DNA of 64,000 nt from Paulownia fortunei. Lineage: Eukaryota > Streptophyta > Magnoliopsida > Lamiales > Paulowniaceae. Where the stretch lies: NCBI GenBank assembly GCA_019321725.1, contig CM033119.1, positions 18,798,694-18,862,693 on the forward strand, in the 5' to 3' direction. Shown here piece by piece: positions 27,944-40,593 of the stretch. A program made the translations under genes and the position numbers. Each line of letters starts with the position of its first letter. Position 1 is the first letter of the stretch. A model generated the notes under the pieces. It was not told the DNA's origin and made no database searches. It saw only the letters and a list, made by a program, of their open reading frames with translations.

Positions 27944-28413
27944 TAGTGTTTTTAAAATCAATTTAATTGATTTAATTAAAAATTAAAAGTTTGTCCACTC
28001 TGATTTTATTAAAAAATTATTTTAATCACTTTGATCGGTAAAAATCGATCAACAATCGATCAAATCGGTCAAAATCGTCTAAAATCGATCAAAATCGATT
28101 TTGATCGATTTTTATATATTTTTTTAATTTTTTATTTTAAAATTTTATAAAAATTTAAATTTGATATTTTATTATATTTATGTGATTATTTGAATTTTAT
28201 ATTTTGTTATATGTGTTTTTATGTAACTATTTATTTATTTTTATATTTAAAATATATTATATAATAATTAATTTATTATATTATTATTTTATATAAAAAA
28301 ATATAATTAATTTTTATTAAATCGGTTTGACCACTGGTGGAACCGATCCGATCGATTAAACTGCTAATTTTAACAAAATCGATTTGATTACCGATCTGAT
28401 TATAAAAATATTG
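27944..28413 (+). mobile_element. hAT-like MITE, copy 1
   Basis: A 470-bp non-coding element starts TAGTGTTTTTAAAATC and ends GATTATAAAAATATTG, with imperfect terminal inverted repeats. The flanks are CATGTTAT (27936-27943) and CATGTTAC (28414-28421), an 8-bp target duplication with one mismatch. It shares a long AT-rich core with two further copies and contains a perfect 32-bp palindrome. Confidence 0.8.
28081..28112. repeat. Perfect 32-bp palindrome inside MITE copy 1
   Basis: The sequence from 28081 to 28112 equals its own reverse complement. It is built from ATCGATC and AAAATCGATTTT words centred on ATCGAT. It belongs to the CGATCAAAAT-rich terminal part of the element family. Confidence 0.9.
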
Positions 28414-29019
28414 CATGTTACGTTGACACGTCATAATAAGTAGTCAAACAAATTGTGGTGTGTAACAAATTAATGAATTACTTTTTTTTAAATTTGACGC
28501 TTTCAAAATTGAACGTCATTTTGATCACTGGTGTTGGGTTAACCTCAATTCAAGTGTCCAAATCTCAAGTGAAAGGGTGATATCAAATTAGAAAACACGT
28601 TATATATCTGTTGGGTGGCTATCATTTAAAACCCTCAAATGACAAGTCGAGATGGTTAAGAAGTAAAGAGATTGTAATGGACAAGTAGGGATGGATAGTG
28701 AAATACCAATTACCTCTTTATTGTGTTATTCAGAAGTATTGATAAGGAGTTTGTTCTTATGATCTAGACGAGCAATTTTAAACGTGTGATTATTATAAAA
28801 AGTCTTGGATTATATGATTTTAGAAAATTGACGATTGAATATTTTGGGTTCGACTTGACCTATGATATGAATTGGATCAAGACCCATAGAAAAATAAAAA
28901 TAAAAAACATGAATCCCATCCTCTTTTGATATATAAGGTTCTATTAAGGAGTAAAATGGAAAAATTAAGATATATACTCATCAAAAATAAAAAAAAAATA
29001 TTTAAGTTCGATTTGTGTT

Positions 29020-29046
29020 TATATATATATATATATATATATATAA
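29020..29046. repeat. (AT)n microsatellite
   Basis: Thirteen AT units in a row. Confidence 0.9.
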
Positions 29047-29585
29047 AGCTCGATATGATAGGTTAAGAAATAATAAAATACTTTTAAAGTATTAAGTAGT
29101 TTGATAGGTTTTTATTCGGCGGAATTAAATAATTCATTTAACAGTTAAATCAAATTTAATATAATTTAATAATAAATTTAAATTAAATTCTTTGAAGGAT
29201 GAAAATTGGTTTACACTCGAATTTCTTTTAACTCAAGACGTCAATTAGAAAATAAGTTGATGGTGGAACTATTCCCAAAAAATTATTGATCCTATCGCAA
29301 ATGTTTATCAACAATTAATGTTAAGATTGTTACTATTATCTATAAAGTGGTTAAGCATGTAATAAGTCGTTAGAGGATCGATTTGATAGTAAAAACACGT
29401 TTATTTTTCAATCTTTTGTAATAGAGACTAAAAGTCCAAAAATTGAGCCTCCAAATTCAACTTTTAAATTGAACCACAAACTCAGCATCAAAATATCAGT
29501 GAATTATGCACTGAGCTTCTCCCATCCAAGAACGTTTATACATTGTAATGTATGTGGTAATGAGCTATGCTGCAAGATGAGTGAA

Positions 29586-29755
29586 TTTAGTTTAAGTTTT
29601 TTGAGTTCGATTTCGAATTTGAGTATTTAAAACTCAAAAATTCATAAGTCACGTCACAATTTTTTTTTCCAAAAACTCACAAATTAAAGTGTTTAGTTTA
29701 AATTTTTTGAGTTCGAACTCAGATTTAAATATTTAAAAACTCTTTAATCGGCTCA
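29586..29755. repeat. Diverged direct repeat, period about 106 bp
   Basis: The TTTAGTTTAAGTTTTTTGAG block at 29586 recurs as TTTAGTTTAAATTTTTTGAG at 29692. Both are followed by GAGTTCGA, then a TTTAAAT/TATTTAAAACTC-like segment. Confidence 0.6.
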
Positions 29756-30332
29756 AAAATTGTTATTATCTTTATTATTTTATATTTTTAAATATATTAT
29801 AATGTACCCAATAATAATAGTGATAACAATTATAATGTTATTACTATATTTAATCACAATACTTATCATAAAAAATATAATATTACTAAATTTGTTAATA
29901 TGTTTGTTATAATGCGGGATTAATGATGACCAATAAGACTAATAATTATTTTAAAATAATTAAATAATTGAGTTCTAAATCGAGTAGATTTAAATTCAAA
30001 AATATGGAACTATTAGCTTTATTTAAAAAGTTATTCAATTTTTTTAAAACGACCAATAGTTTGGGCCTTTTTTAAAATAAAAAAAAAAATCAACTCGTTT
30101 GCAGTCTTATAATGAGACAATGAGATAGAGACAAAGGAAAGATAAATCTCTAACAAAAATAAAGCACTACGCAGTACGTACAACAGAAGCATGCAATAAA
30201 AGAGGGGGGAAAAAAAAAATAGAAAATCAATAAGTGCAGCAGCACTCAACCTACCAATAAACGACCAAATAATCGAATAAAAAATAAAAAAAAAAATACA
30301 GCAGCAGTCAAAGGTGAAGAAGAAATGCACAT

Positions 30333-30738
30333 CAATGTTTTGAAAAGTGTTGAATGGGTTCAACTGAAAATTAGAAGTAGATGTAATTCTATATATAATT
30401 GAATTTTTATTTTGATGGGTCAAAATCAATCAAATTAATTTGATTATTTTTTTATTTTTTATTTTTTAAAAAAATTTAAATTTAATATTTTATTATATTT
30501 ATATGATTATTTGAATTTTGTATTTTGTTATTTATTTTTTATATAGTTATTTTTTTAACATTTAAAATATATTACATAATAATTACTCTATTATATTATT
30601 ATTTTATATAATATAATAAGAAAATATAATTAATTTTTATTAGATTGGTGCGATCAACGGTTGAACCGATTCGACCGACTAAACCTCTAATCGATAGCAA
30701 AACTGATTTGGTTATGAAGTTCGATTATAAAAATACTG
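30333..30738 (+). mobile_element. hAT-like MITE, copy 2
   Basis: A 406-bp element starts CAATGTTTTGAAAAG and ends TCGATTATAAAAATACTG. The flanks are ATGCACAT (30325-30332) and ATGCAAAT (30739-30746), an 8-bp duplication with one mismatch. The core (TTATTATATTTATATGATTA, TTTGAATTTTG and so on) matches copies 1 and 3. An open frame at 30031-30429 crosses its edge and is not a gene. Confidence 0.8.
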
Positions 30739-31495
30739 ATGCAAATAACATACAATGTGAAATGAATTGAAAATTACAAAATAAGAGGGGAAGTTATAAA
30801 AGATAATTTAATAATTTTCAAGAACATGAAGTTGGAATAGAAACCTTAATTAAAAATAACATTAATGTCATTATCATTTTTCAAAAAATGAATATTAGTT
30901 TATATTTATTTGTGATGGTATATATACGGAAGTAGTAAATCTTTTGTATTTGAGTCAAAACTCTATAATTATATTGTTAAAATAACTTGGACGTAATATT
31001 TTATTTTAAATTTTATTATATTACATTAATTGTTGCCGCATGTACATTTTGTGGATTAGATTTTACACGTGATGGATGATAAATGAAATGCAATAAATAA
31101 TGTTGATCATTGAAATATTATATTCGATAAATAATACGTTAAGTGTGTCGATGATTAAAAATACTAATCATCTAAATAGTTGGTGGACAATACATTGAAT
31201 GTAATACATATTATATTGAAAATACAATAACATTTGCAATGAAAGATTTTGTGTGTAATTAAAAATACAACCAATTCAACACAAAATTATCAACACAATT
31301 CAAAAAAATATATCCCCATAAAATTTCCAAGATATACTTTCTTTGGTTATAATTTAATTATAAGGTAAATGCCATAGAAAACTACCCATTTGATTATCTT
31401 CACTTTCTCAAAATGATAGCTTTAAGTCATAGGTGATGTTAACATATGTCATTGAGTACCAAAACACAATGTGAAACTTGTAATAAATCAAAGAG

Positions 31496-32620
31496 TTAAT
31501 CTCACCTAATCCTCTTTTAGTTTTATTCACTATCACTTCACTTTTTATACTATTTTATTATTTTACTCTCTTTTACCCTCAATTAGTATTATTCTATTTT
31601 ATTAAATTATTAAAAAATAACATAATTATCCTTACCATTACTTTTAGTAAAATTAATGTAGAAATATTCTAAAATCAATAAATTTATATAAATTTTAATA
31701 TTTTTTTAAATTTAATTAATTAACACTTAATATTAAATTTATTTAAAACTTTATTGTACTTAAAACTTAGTGGCTATTTATTTGATTTAATATAGTTCCT
31801 ATTAAATTACTGTATAGTAAAATATTTTCTATTATCTAATAGATTTATACTTATAAATTTATTATTCATCATAAATTTAAAAATATGTAATATATTTCCA
31901 AATAATATTTTATCAATATGTGAAATTTTAGTAGTAATTTTTAATTATTAATTGAATAATCCTAATTTAATAATAATCATTTTAAATTATTAAAATAGTC
32001 ATTTTGTGATTAATTTTTGTTAAACACCAAAAAGAATATATTTTTAAATTTAACCTAATTTCTGTTAAATCATGATAATAAGATTGTTTATAATTTATTA
32101 AATAGTAATAGAATAAATACTAAAATAATTTTTTAATATGATAATTCTATTAATAATAAAAAATTTATTACTAATATTCAGCATATATTACAAAATATTT
32201 TGTATAATATATTACATAATTATTAGATTTATGACGAATAAAAAATTTATAAGTAAAATATAGTAGCTAATACAATATCCTACTCCTATTATATAAAAAT
32301 TATGTTAAATTAAAAAAATAGCCTTTAAATTTGAAGAAGAATAAAATTTTAAGTGTTAATTACTCAAATTAAAAGAAATATTAGAATATAAATATAAGTC
32401 TAGTAATTTTAAATAATTTAAAAATAATTTTACTAAAAATAATATATAAAGACAATTATGTCATTTTTTAAGAGTACAAAAAGATAAAATATTATAATAA
32501 GAGTATAAGTTAGTAAAATGATATCAAATAAGAGTACAAATAGGTAAAATTATACAATTGAGAGTATAAGAGGATAAAGTATTTACTCAATGAAGATAGA
32601 GGGGGTTAAAGTGAGATTAA
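31496..32620. mobile_element. 1.1-kb foldback element, near-complete inverted repeat
   Basis: The left end TTAATCTCACCTAATCC is mirrored at the right end (reverse complement TTAATCTCACTTTAACC). The homology continues inward almost to the centre: CATAATTATCCTTACC against CATAATTGTCTTTATA, AATTAACACTTAA against AATTAACACTTAA, ACTTATAAATTTATTATTCA against ACTTATAAATTTTTTATTCG, and TTAGTAGTAATTTTTAATTA against TTAGTAATAAATTTTTTATT. The arms span roughly 31.50-31.98 and 32.11-32.62 kb with a short unmatched middle. No target duplication or reading frame was recognised. A transcript across it could form a long imperfect hairpin. Confidence 0.8.
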
Positions 32621-34012
32621 TCACTTTATGTGATTAGTATGATATTAAAGGTTATTATTATAGAATAAAAAATCATTAATAATTCTCCTATCCTTTTATT
32701 GAGTATAAATGTCAATTTAATTCGATATAGAATTCTAGTTGATATTTGAAAAAAAAAAAAAAACATATGAAATGTTTGAATATATTCAAATATTTATCAT
32801 TTTTAGGAAATGTAACCTTTTTTTTTTTTTTATGCAAGAGCAATAAATATAGATAATTTTTTAGGGTTATGCTATATATCGACGGTGGATTTTCATCCTT
32901 TTCTAACTTCGTCTAATTTTAGTAAGAAATCATTGCACTTATTTCACTTAAATAAATTCAATACATTTTCTTAATCAAATGGAGATAAAAGAAGAAATTG
33001 AAAGTTAGCTCCTAATATATAGTATTTCTAAATTATTTATTTATTTAGGGTAAATTCCACTCTCCTATGCTTCAACACAATATTTCTATTCTTGTATAGT
33101 AGAATTGAGTACCTAACTACAAACAAGGCTTTGAAGGGCAGATTCACAGGTCGGCCAAAAATTACATAAAAAGGATGACTTTAGAGTGGGAATTGAATTT
33201 GACTATTTGTTATTATTAAAAGAAAGAAATAAAAGAAAGTATAGGAAACCAAGGCCTAGTAAAAGTGTCCCATTCTATCTAACACTATTTATTGTTTGTA
33301 TTTCATTTTTGAAATATCATAAAATGAAACTCATTTTTTTAATTTTTTTTTCCATACATATCATTTTATTAGAGTAATGATATAATATTATTAATTTTTA
33401 ATAATTTTTTAAGGAATAATATATATATATATCTTTTAAGTTTTAGATCTCTTCTAAAATTTTATTTTGAATTAGAAATAAAAAAGATCGAAGATTATAA
33501 TATACTCGATGATGTAGCATAAGATGGTCCATGAATAAAATGCTATAAATATATTGGTACTAGATTAAATACCTTTGCAATCACGCTATTTACATAATTT
33601 TGTGTACAAATATGTCGAATGTGAAACTACATAATACTATCAATTACTATTTATAACATTTTCATCAATTTTTTTATTTTAACAATAACAATTGCAGCCA
33701 TCATCTTTTATTATACATTAAATTATTCATTAGCCAAATACATGTATTATGGGACACCATCTATTTTAAAGTTATTGTGGGATACCGTAAAATGAATATT
33801 TATTTCTAAAATAATATTTTATTAACTAAAATTTCAAATAATAATATGTCAATATTAGTGCTTGACCATGACTTTTGATGACAATGTTGTAACTACATCT
33901 AAATAGTCTATTCTATATTAAAGTCCATATCTTGTCAAATCAAAACCCACAAAAGATGGAGTAATTAACATAGATTTTTAGGTTTTATACATACTACATC
34001 TAATAATGTACA

Positions 34013-34070
34013 TTATATATATATATATATATATATATTTTATATATATATATATATAAATATATATAAA
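34013..34070. repeat. Long (AT)n/(TA)n microsatellite
   Basis: Nearly uninterrupted AT/TA dinucleotides with small TTTT and AAA breaks. Confidence 0.9.
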
Positions 34071-34383
34071 ATGTGTAATAAGATATATATATGATACAAA
34101 TTATTAAATTTAGCACTACTTAAATTATTTCTCGACATACTATATTCAATAAACATACTTAAAATAAGGAATTATAGATGCTATTTCTAATGTACATACA
34201 CTTAATATAAATCTATCATTTAAATAAAATTCATCTATACATGTACTATATAACTGAAATAGTATAAATATTATCTTATAATAATTAAAAAATATCCTAC
34301 CAAACATAGAATCAGAATACATCAAGTGTAATATTTATGACACTTAAATTCTTAATATATTAAGTGCTTTCACAAGTTAGAAT

Positions 34384-34844
34384 CAATGTTTTAAAAATCG
34401 AATCGAATCGGTCGGTTCAACCAATTTAATCGAGAATCGGAGGTCGATCTGATTCGATTTTGCTCAAAAATCATTTTGATCGGTCAAAACTGATCAACAA
34501 CTGGTTAAATCGGTCAAAACCGCCCAGATTTTGACCGATTTTGATCGATTTTTATATATTTTTTTTAAATTTTTTGTTTTAAATTTTTATAAAGGTTTAA
34601 ATTTGATATTTTATTATATTTATATGATTATTTGAATTTTGTGTTTTGTTATATGTATTTTTATATAACTATTTATTTATTTTTATATTTAAAATATATT
34701 ATATTATCATTTTATATAAAAAAATAAAAATATATAATTAATTTTTATTAAATCGATCCGATCGTTGGATGAATCGATCCAATCGATTGAATCACTAATT
34801 TTAATAAAATTAGTTTAATTATCAGTTCGATTATAAAAATATTG
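34384..34844 (+). mobile_element. hAT-like MITE, copy 3
   Basis: A 461-bp element runs from CAATGTTTTAAAAATCGAA to TTCGATTATAAAAATATTG, which are imperfect inverted repeats of each other. It is flanked by GTTAGAAT (34376-34383) and ATTAGAAT (34845-34852), an 8-bp duplication with one mismatch. It lies about 300 bp upstream of the HMGR start codon, so it forms part of the distal HMGR promoter. Confidence 0.82.
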
Positions 34845-35035
34845 ATTAGAATAATATGGGATATACATGTAATAATGTTTTGTATAATTGTTACCGTTTA
34901 ATATTTTAATATAAAATATTCAGAATGTAAGGTATATTTTTTTGAAAAAAATAATAATAATTGTAGTACAACGCAATAGGAGGAGAAGAGAGCAAACAAA
35001 CAAGGAAATGCCAGCACATATTGATGCTCTTCCAC

Positions 35036-35042
35036 TATAAAG
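35036..35042 (+). promoter_or_regulatory. Probable TATA box of the HMGR gene
   Basis: CTATAAAGA lies about 105 bp before the HMGR ATG in a short stretch of higher GC. It is followed by a pyrimidine-rich leader (CTCTCTTTCTTTTCCTTTTT), consistent with a transcription start about 30 bp downstream. Confidence 0.45.
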
Positions 35043-35144
35043 AAACCAACCCCCGAAACCATCGCTCCTCCGCCCTCCAACTCCAAGCGCTCTCTTTCTT
35101 TTCCTTTTTCAAGTCATCCCCACTGTCTCTGCGCCACCGCAGTT

Positions 35145-38100
35145 ATGGACGTCCGCCAGAGGCCACCCAAGCCTTCACACACTAGACAGCCTCCTCCTTC
35201 CGCCTCCGAGGTGGATCACCAATCCTCCTCCCCCAAGGCCTCCGATGCTCTCCCGCTGCCTCTCTACCTAACCAACGGTATTTTCTTCACCCTTTTTTTC
35301 TCTGTGGCTTACTTCCTCCTCCACCGCTGGCGCGACAAGATACGTAACTCCACCCCTCTTCACGTTCTCACCCTTTCCGAACTCGCCGGCATCCTCTGCC
35401 TCATCGCTTCCTTCATCTACCTCCTCGGATTCTTCGGCATCGATTTCGTCCAGTCAATCATTTCTAAATCTGAAAGCGACGACGAACACCAGCGGTTCAG
35501 TCTCCACGAAGACAGCAACATTCATTGCTCTTTGCCGCCGGCATCGCCGGTTATTTCCAAGCCGAGACCCCCCATGGAACTTCCGCAAGACGATGAGAAG
35601 CTCGTTGACTGTGTTGTTTCGGGTGAAATCCCGTCTTATTCTCTGGAATCGAGGCTCGGGGACTGCTTCAAGGCGGCGAAAATACGTCGCGAGGCAGTGC
35701 AGCGTCTTACGGGAAGGTCTGTGGAGGGACTGCCTTTGGAGGGGTTTAATTATGACTCTATTTTGGGGCAATGCTGCGAGATGCCGGTTGGATATGTGCA
35801 GATTCCGGTTGGGATAGCGGGGCCTTTGTTGCTGAATGGATGTGAATACTCGGTGCCTATGGCGACGACGGAAGGGTGTTTGGTGGCGAGCACGAACAGG
35901 GGTTGCAAGGCAATCTATGCATCTGGGGGTGCAACGTGTGTGCTTCTTCGAGATGGGATGACCAGAGCTCCGGTGGTGAGGTTTTCATCGGCGAAGAGGG
36001 CGTCGGAGTTGAAGTTCTTCTTGGAGGATCCTCTCAATTTCGATACGTTGTCTGTCGTTTTCAACAAGTAAGCAAATTTTCTTCTTCTTCTTCCTTTTTT
36101 TTTTTTTAAGATTCTTGAACTTGGTTCGAATATTTATGTAATATGATGTGTTCTGTTTTATTTTTTAGTTTGTTGAAATTCGACTAAGTAGGAGGTTAAG
36201 TGGTTGAAGTGTCGGTTCTATCAATGCATGTCCTTTAGTTTGTCAGTATTTTGAGCTATTCTGATGTTGATTGGTGTTTGATGTTGCATCTTCTGAATTA
36301 GGGGTTCCGAATTATCATTTTCTTTGAAAAAATGGATTTAATGATGAAAATTGGAATTTCTTTCAGAAACAGATTCCTCATGGATATGTGCCCTTTCCAA
36401 TTTTTTTTTTTTTTAATTTCCAAGGTTTTTTTTTTTTAATTTCATAATGATAGTAGTTTATGTTCTATTGGTAGCATGTTTAGGTAATATGGATAGGTGT
36501 GATTTCTACAGAGTTGCTCTTCTGATATTGCTTTGATATTTTTCATTGGATGAATAATTCTGAAAGGATTGTTTTCTTGATAATAAAAGTTACAGCTCTT
36601 GACTAAATTTGCTCGAGTTGATAACTGTTATTACCTTCTAAACCATGTTTACTTATTTGTTTTGAATAAACATAGTATTAAATATCAGATTTTGAGGCTC
36701 TTATTATAATAATATCTTTGTTTTTTATGTTTTAATCGATGCCCAGGTCAAGTAGATTTGCAAGACTCCAAGGTATACGATGTGCTATTGCTGGGAAAAA
36801 TCTATACATTAGGTTTAGCTGCAGCACAGGTGATGCCATGGGGATGAACATGGTTTCTAAAGGTGTTCAAAATGTTTTGGACTTCCTCCAGAATGATTTT
36901 CCCGATATGGATGTTATTGGGATTTCTGGTGAGTGCTATTCACCTCTAATTACTTTTAAGATTTTGGCGCTATTTACTTCTGAATTTGCTTTAAGGTATC
37001 AGAGCAGTTATTCAGTATCTCCTGGATTATGTAATCTTCCAATCACTATAGGTTGACTTTCTCTTTACATGCACTCATGCAAATGCATCTGATGAGCACT
37101 AGCCTTGTTTGGATAGAATTTGAAATCTTTCTGTTTCCTTATTATCTGTTTAGTTGCCTTGACCATTCTTAGTTGTTACTTCAGTTTGTCTTATATTAAA
37201 AAAATTCATGCTATAATGACTTCTGATGCAACCAATATTGTCGTGTTTCAGTTCGATATCGTCATTTTGATTGCTTAGGCAGTATGTTTTGTATTTCTGA
37301 TGCCAGGTGCTAAAGTTCCCAATTCTGGGGACCAGATGTTGCAGAGGCGGTTGAATGCAGTGTTATATGGTTTGACATCAACCGTTTCATATGATACTGA
37401 ACATAATTTGTCTTACTTGGTGCAGGAAATTACTGTTCCGATAAGAAACCTGCTGCAATCAATTGGATTGAAGGGCGTGGAAAATCAGTTGTCTGTGAGG
37501 CTATCATTACTGGCGATGTGGTGTCAAAGGTGTTGAAAACTACTGCACATGCCCTTGTTGAGCTTAACATGCTCAAGAACCTCACTGGCTCCGCTGTTGC
37601 TGGTGCTCTTGGTGGGTTCAACGCACATGCTGCAAATATTGTCTCTGCAGTTTTTATAGCCACTGGGCAGGATCCAGCCCAAAACATAGAAAGTTCTCAC
37701 TGTATTACCATGATGGAGGCTGTTAATGATGGGAAGGATCTTCATATTTCTGTGACTATGCCATCCATTGAGGTATTTAACATCGCAATCTGCATATTGT
37801 TAACTATATGTTATTTTCTGTCAAATGGTGGGTCAGAAGTCAAGGGCACATAGTTAAACAGTGACGTGGGTTTTGATTTTGTGCTGTAATAGGAACTTGT
37901 CGTTTTGTCCTGCAATTTTGGCAAGCTTTTATTTATTTATTCCATTGGTTCAGAAAAAAGTGTGTTCTACACAGACCTTTATTTCTGTTCATATGGTATA
38001 TTCTGTATCACACCCTGAAGCCCATTCTTGTTCCATTCTAGGTTGGCACTGTTGGAGGTGGAACTCAATTGGCATCCCAATCTGCTTGCCTCAACCTGCT

Positions 38101-38284
38101 TGGTGTAAAGGGTGCGAGCAAAGAGTCTCCAGGATCGAATTCCCAGCTCCTGGCCGCCGTAGTTGCTGGTTCAGTCTTGGCAGGAGAGCTCTCTTTAATG
38201 TCTGCCATTTCAGCTGGCCAGCTTGTTAAAAGTCACATGAAATACAACCGATCAAGCAGGGACATCACCAAAATTGGCTCCTAG
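35145..38284 (+). CDS. HMGR: 3-hydroxy-3-methylglutaryl-CoA reductase, complete, four exons
   Basis: This catalyses NADPH-dependent reduction of HMG-CoA to mevalonate, the committed step of cytosolic isoprenoid synthesis, and is anchored in the ER membrane. Exons 35145-36067, 36747-36928, 37426-37772 and 38042-38284 join in phase with GT-AG introns to 564 residues. Two membrane spans lie at about 41-60 and 80-105, separated by [14 protein letters not shown], and a variable linker precedes the catalytic domain. Catalytic residues by family knowledge are Glu243 (TTEGCLVAS), Lys375 (DKKPAAINW), Asp451 (GQDPAQN) and His549 (LVKSHMKY). HMG-CoA and NADPH motifs [19 protein letters not shown] and GTVGGGTQ are intact. 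Ser555 in HMKYNRSS is the conserved SnRK1-type phosphorylation site six residues after the histidine. The N-terminus lacks any transit peptide. Nothing is missing or broken. Confidence 0.98.
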
Positions 38285-40593
38285 GATTAGAGAACTCCCA
38301 GCTACCTTATGAAACAGAAGTGGAAATGCATGCTAAAGGGCTGGGAAGAAGAATAGAGCCATGAAGGGTCAGGAGATGAGCAAAGTATTAACTTGTGAGA
38401 CTGCTCCATGTGACAGCTGGAAAGTTGGCAAGCATGTGAATTAATGGGGCTAACATGCCTGAACGTTTCTTCCCCATCTAGTACAGTTGCAGCCCTGCAC
38501 TCTTGTGAAAGATCTGGAGTTCTCAAGTGTTTGTATTCTTTTTTTCTCTTTCGCCTCCTCCACCCTTCGTTTTTTCAGTGAATCAAAGTTTTGTTATTAG
38601 CTGTGAATGTAATCGTTTGTCCGTGGGGGCAGCTTAGCCTCAAAAGTAATCAGTTTAAAATGTTTGTAATGCATCATCTCCTCTGATTTTTAGTTTTGTA
38701 CAGGTTAAGAAATTGTCTAGATCATTGAACCTGGACAAATTAACTTTTAAAGTTGTCTCCTTTGTAGTTATGTGCTGGCTCATTAGACTTTGGATTCAAT
38801 GGTAGGGCCTGAAGACGTATGCAAAGAAGGCAAATTGCTTTCTATGACTTTCTTGTGTGTACGTAAGTGTCTGTTGCGTGAGTTCTTGAAATTTATCTTT
38901 CCACACAATTCACTCCAATCGATTACCCAAAAAGAATTGAAGAAAGAGAAGGAAATAAGCAAGAAAAGTCTCCTCCAGTTAAAGTGCCACCAATTTTTTT
39001 TTTTTCTGGTACTGTTCATATAATATGTATGGTGGTGATGCATAACTTGACATCATGTTGAAGGAAAACTATGTTTATGGTAATTAATAAGTGGTGCAGT
39101 TTGGACATATTAAAGAGCCTTCATAACTAAATCAATTCCCCAAATATTATTCTTTCTTGTCTTTTTTTATTTTCTGTGATAGATTTTGGCAAATTGGTCC
39201 CTAGGTCCTTTTATTACATTTTAATTAAAAAAAACTGACTCATGAGGTATTTTGACAATGTAAGAAGTTTATAAAATTAATAAAAAACATAAAATATCAA
39301 TAAATTATAAGAATATCATTACTAACAGAAAGATAAAAACTTTTTATATGAATTACATAAAATAGCTTATAAAAGATGTTTGATTAAAATCAGCCAAACA
39401 AGTTTCTATGCGAAGTTTTAATATAATCAAGTACATCTATGAATTAATGTATACTATATGACATTATGGCTCTCCACAAAGATTTAAGCCTCTTAACTTG
39501 GTCATTTCTCAAATTTGATGATGCTTAATATATGACATTATGGCTCCCCAACTCATGTGAAGTTGGCAATATCTAAACAATAAAACATTAATGTCCTCTG
39601 ATGGCATCTCATTCTACTTTTTATAATCGATAAGTGGATCAGCCCCACAATTAAGGACCCAAATCAAATTGAATTAAACAGACAAACTGATGATGTCTGT
39701 GTGTGGGGTGGGGGTGGGGGTGGGTGGGCATCTTGTTTGCTGGAATTCCAATTGTTTATGGATTGATACTGAGATGGAAGTTGTGCCTGTGAGCCCCTCC
39801 CCCTCAAGTTTCAAGACTGTCACACATGTGATCATTTCTGGACCACAGCCCAGCAACATGTTCTTGTCTTGAGTCAGTGTCTTGATATTTTTTTATGTGC
39901 ATTTTGAATCAGACTTTTTGAATTATTAGACATTTAATTAGTCCCTTTTGTTTTTTGGGATTTTTTTTTTCTTCCATATAATCAAGAAAAAGAAATATTT
40001 TTGCATGTGATTATATTTAGTTCCAGCCATACAAGTGAATGTGGCACATTGGATGCAAAATGACTGTAAGCAAAAATGGATGGTGAAGTCTAATGAGCCT
40101 GATTCTGTTTATTTACTTATTTCTTTGAGAAAAAAAAGTTAGGGGGGCGATTACCAGAATAGCAGTAGCAACCCCTTTGAACGTGCCATCTTATCTATAT
40201 ATCTTTTTTATTATGTACCAATTGAGAAGAGTGCACCCAGTACATGCTACTTTGGCTTCTTTTGCTTACAAGTTAATAAAATTAATTTTAATTAAACTCA
40301 ATCACACATTCCTTACACTGGTAATGTAATAATTGGCTTTTTCTATGCTATATTGCTATTCGTTCAAAGTCGCTTGGTATAAGTAATAGTTCGTATAAAT
40401 ATTTTTCATTTAAGTTTAGAACATATATAAAAAACACGAATCTTAAATATTATACTTATTTTATATTATACTCAATAAATAATGCTCTATTTTCACATTC
40501 GTGTTACATGTATTTCGTAAGTGGAGCCCATCTGAGTCCCAATTATATACCAACACTTGTCATTGTCTCGGACACGAAAACTCCTCAAGAATT
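38285..40593. other. 3' flank of HMGR and intergenic DNA
   Basis: The first 400-500 bp carry UTR-like mixed-composition sequence. No canonical AATAAA was found close to the stop, although TTGTAA-rich sequence occurs near 38.6-38.7 kb. Farther on the DNA is AT-rich with a G-rich quadruplex-type run at 39704-39728. Open frames at 38783-39043 and 39674-39872 have no recognisable domain. Confidence 0.55.
39704..39728 (+). other. G-quadruplex-type G-run
   Basis: Five runs of three to five G separated by single T residues (GGGGTGGGGGTGGGGG then TGGGTGGG) meet the usual intramolecular G4 pattern on the plus strand. Confidence 0.7.

Larger units (their letters stand above)
19388..35032. other. AT-rich intergenic region with transposon remnants, no credible gene
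   Basis: About 15.6 kb of very AT-rich DNA. Scattered open frames are shorter than 135 codons and have homopolymeric or unrecognisable translations. Individually supported repeats inside it are listed separately. The upstream flank of the CCR-like gene lies just above 19.4 kb and that of HMGR just below 35.0 kb. Confidence 0.75.

Noticed and set aside
30031..30429. 132-codon minus-strand Phe-rich open frame
   Set aside because: Poly-A/T driven, and it crosses the end of hAT-like MITE copy 2.
35454..35771. Minus-strand 105-codon open frame inside HMGR exon 1
   Set aside because: Antisense shadow of a fully conserved HMGR coding exon.
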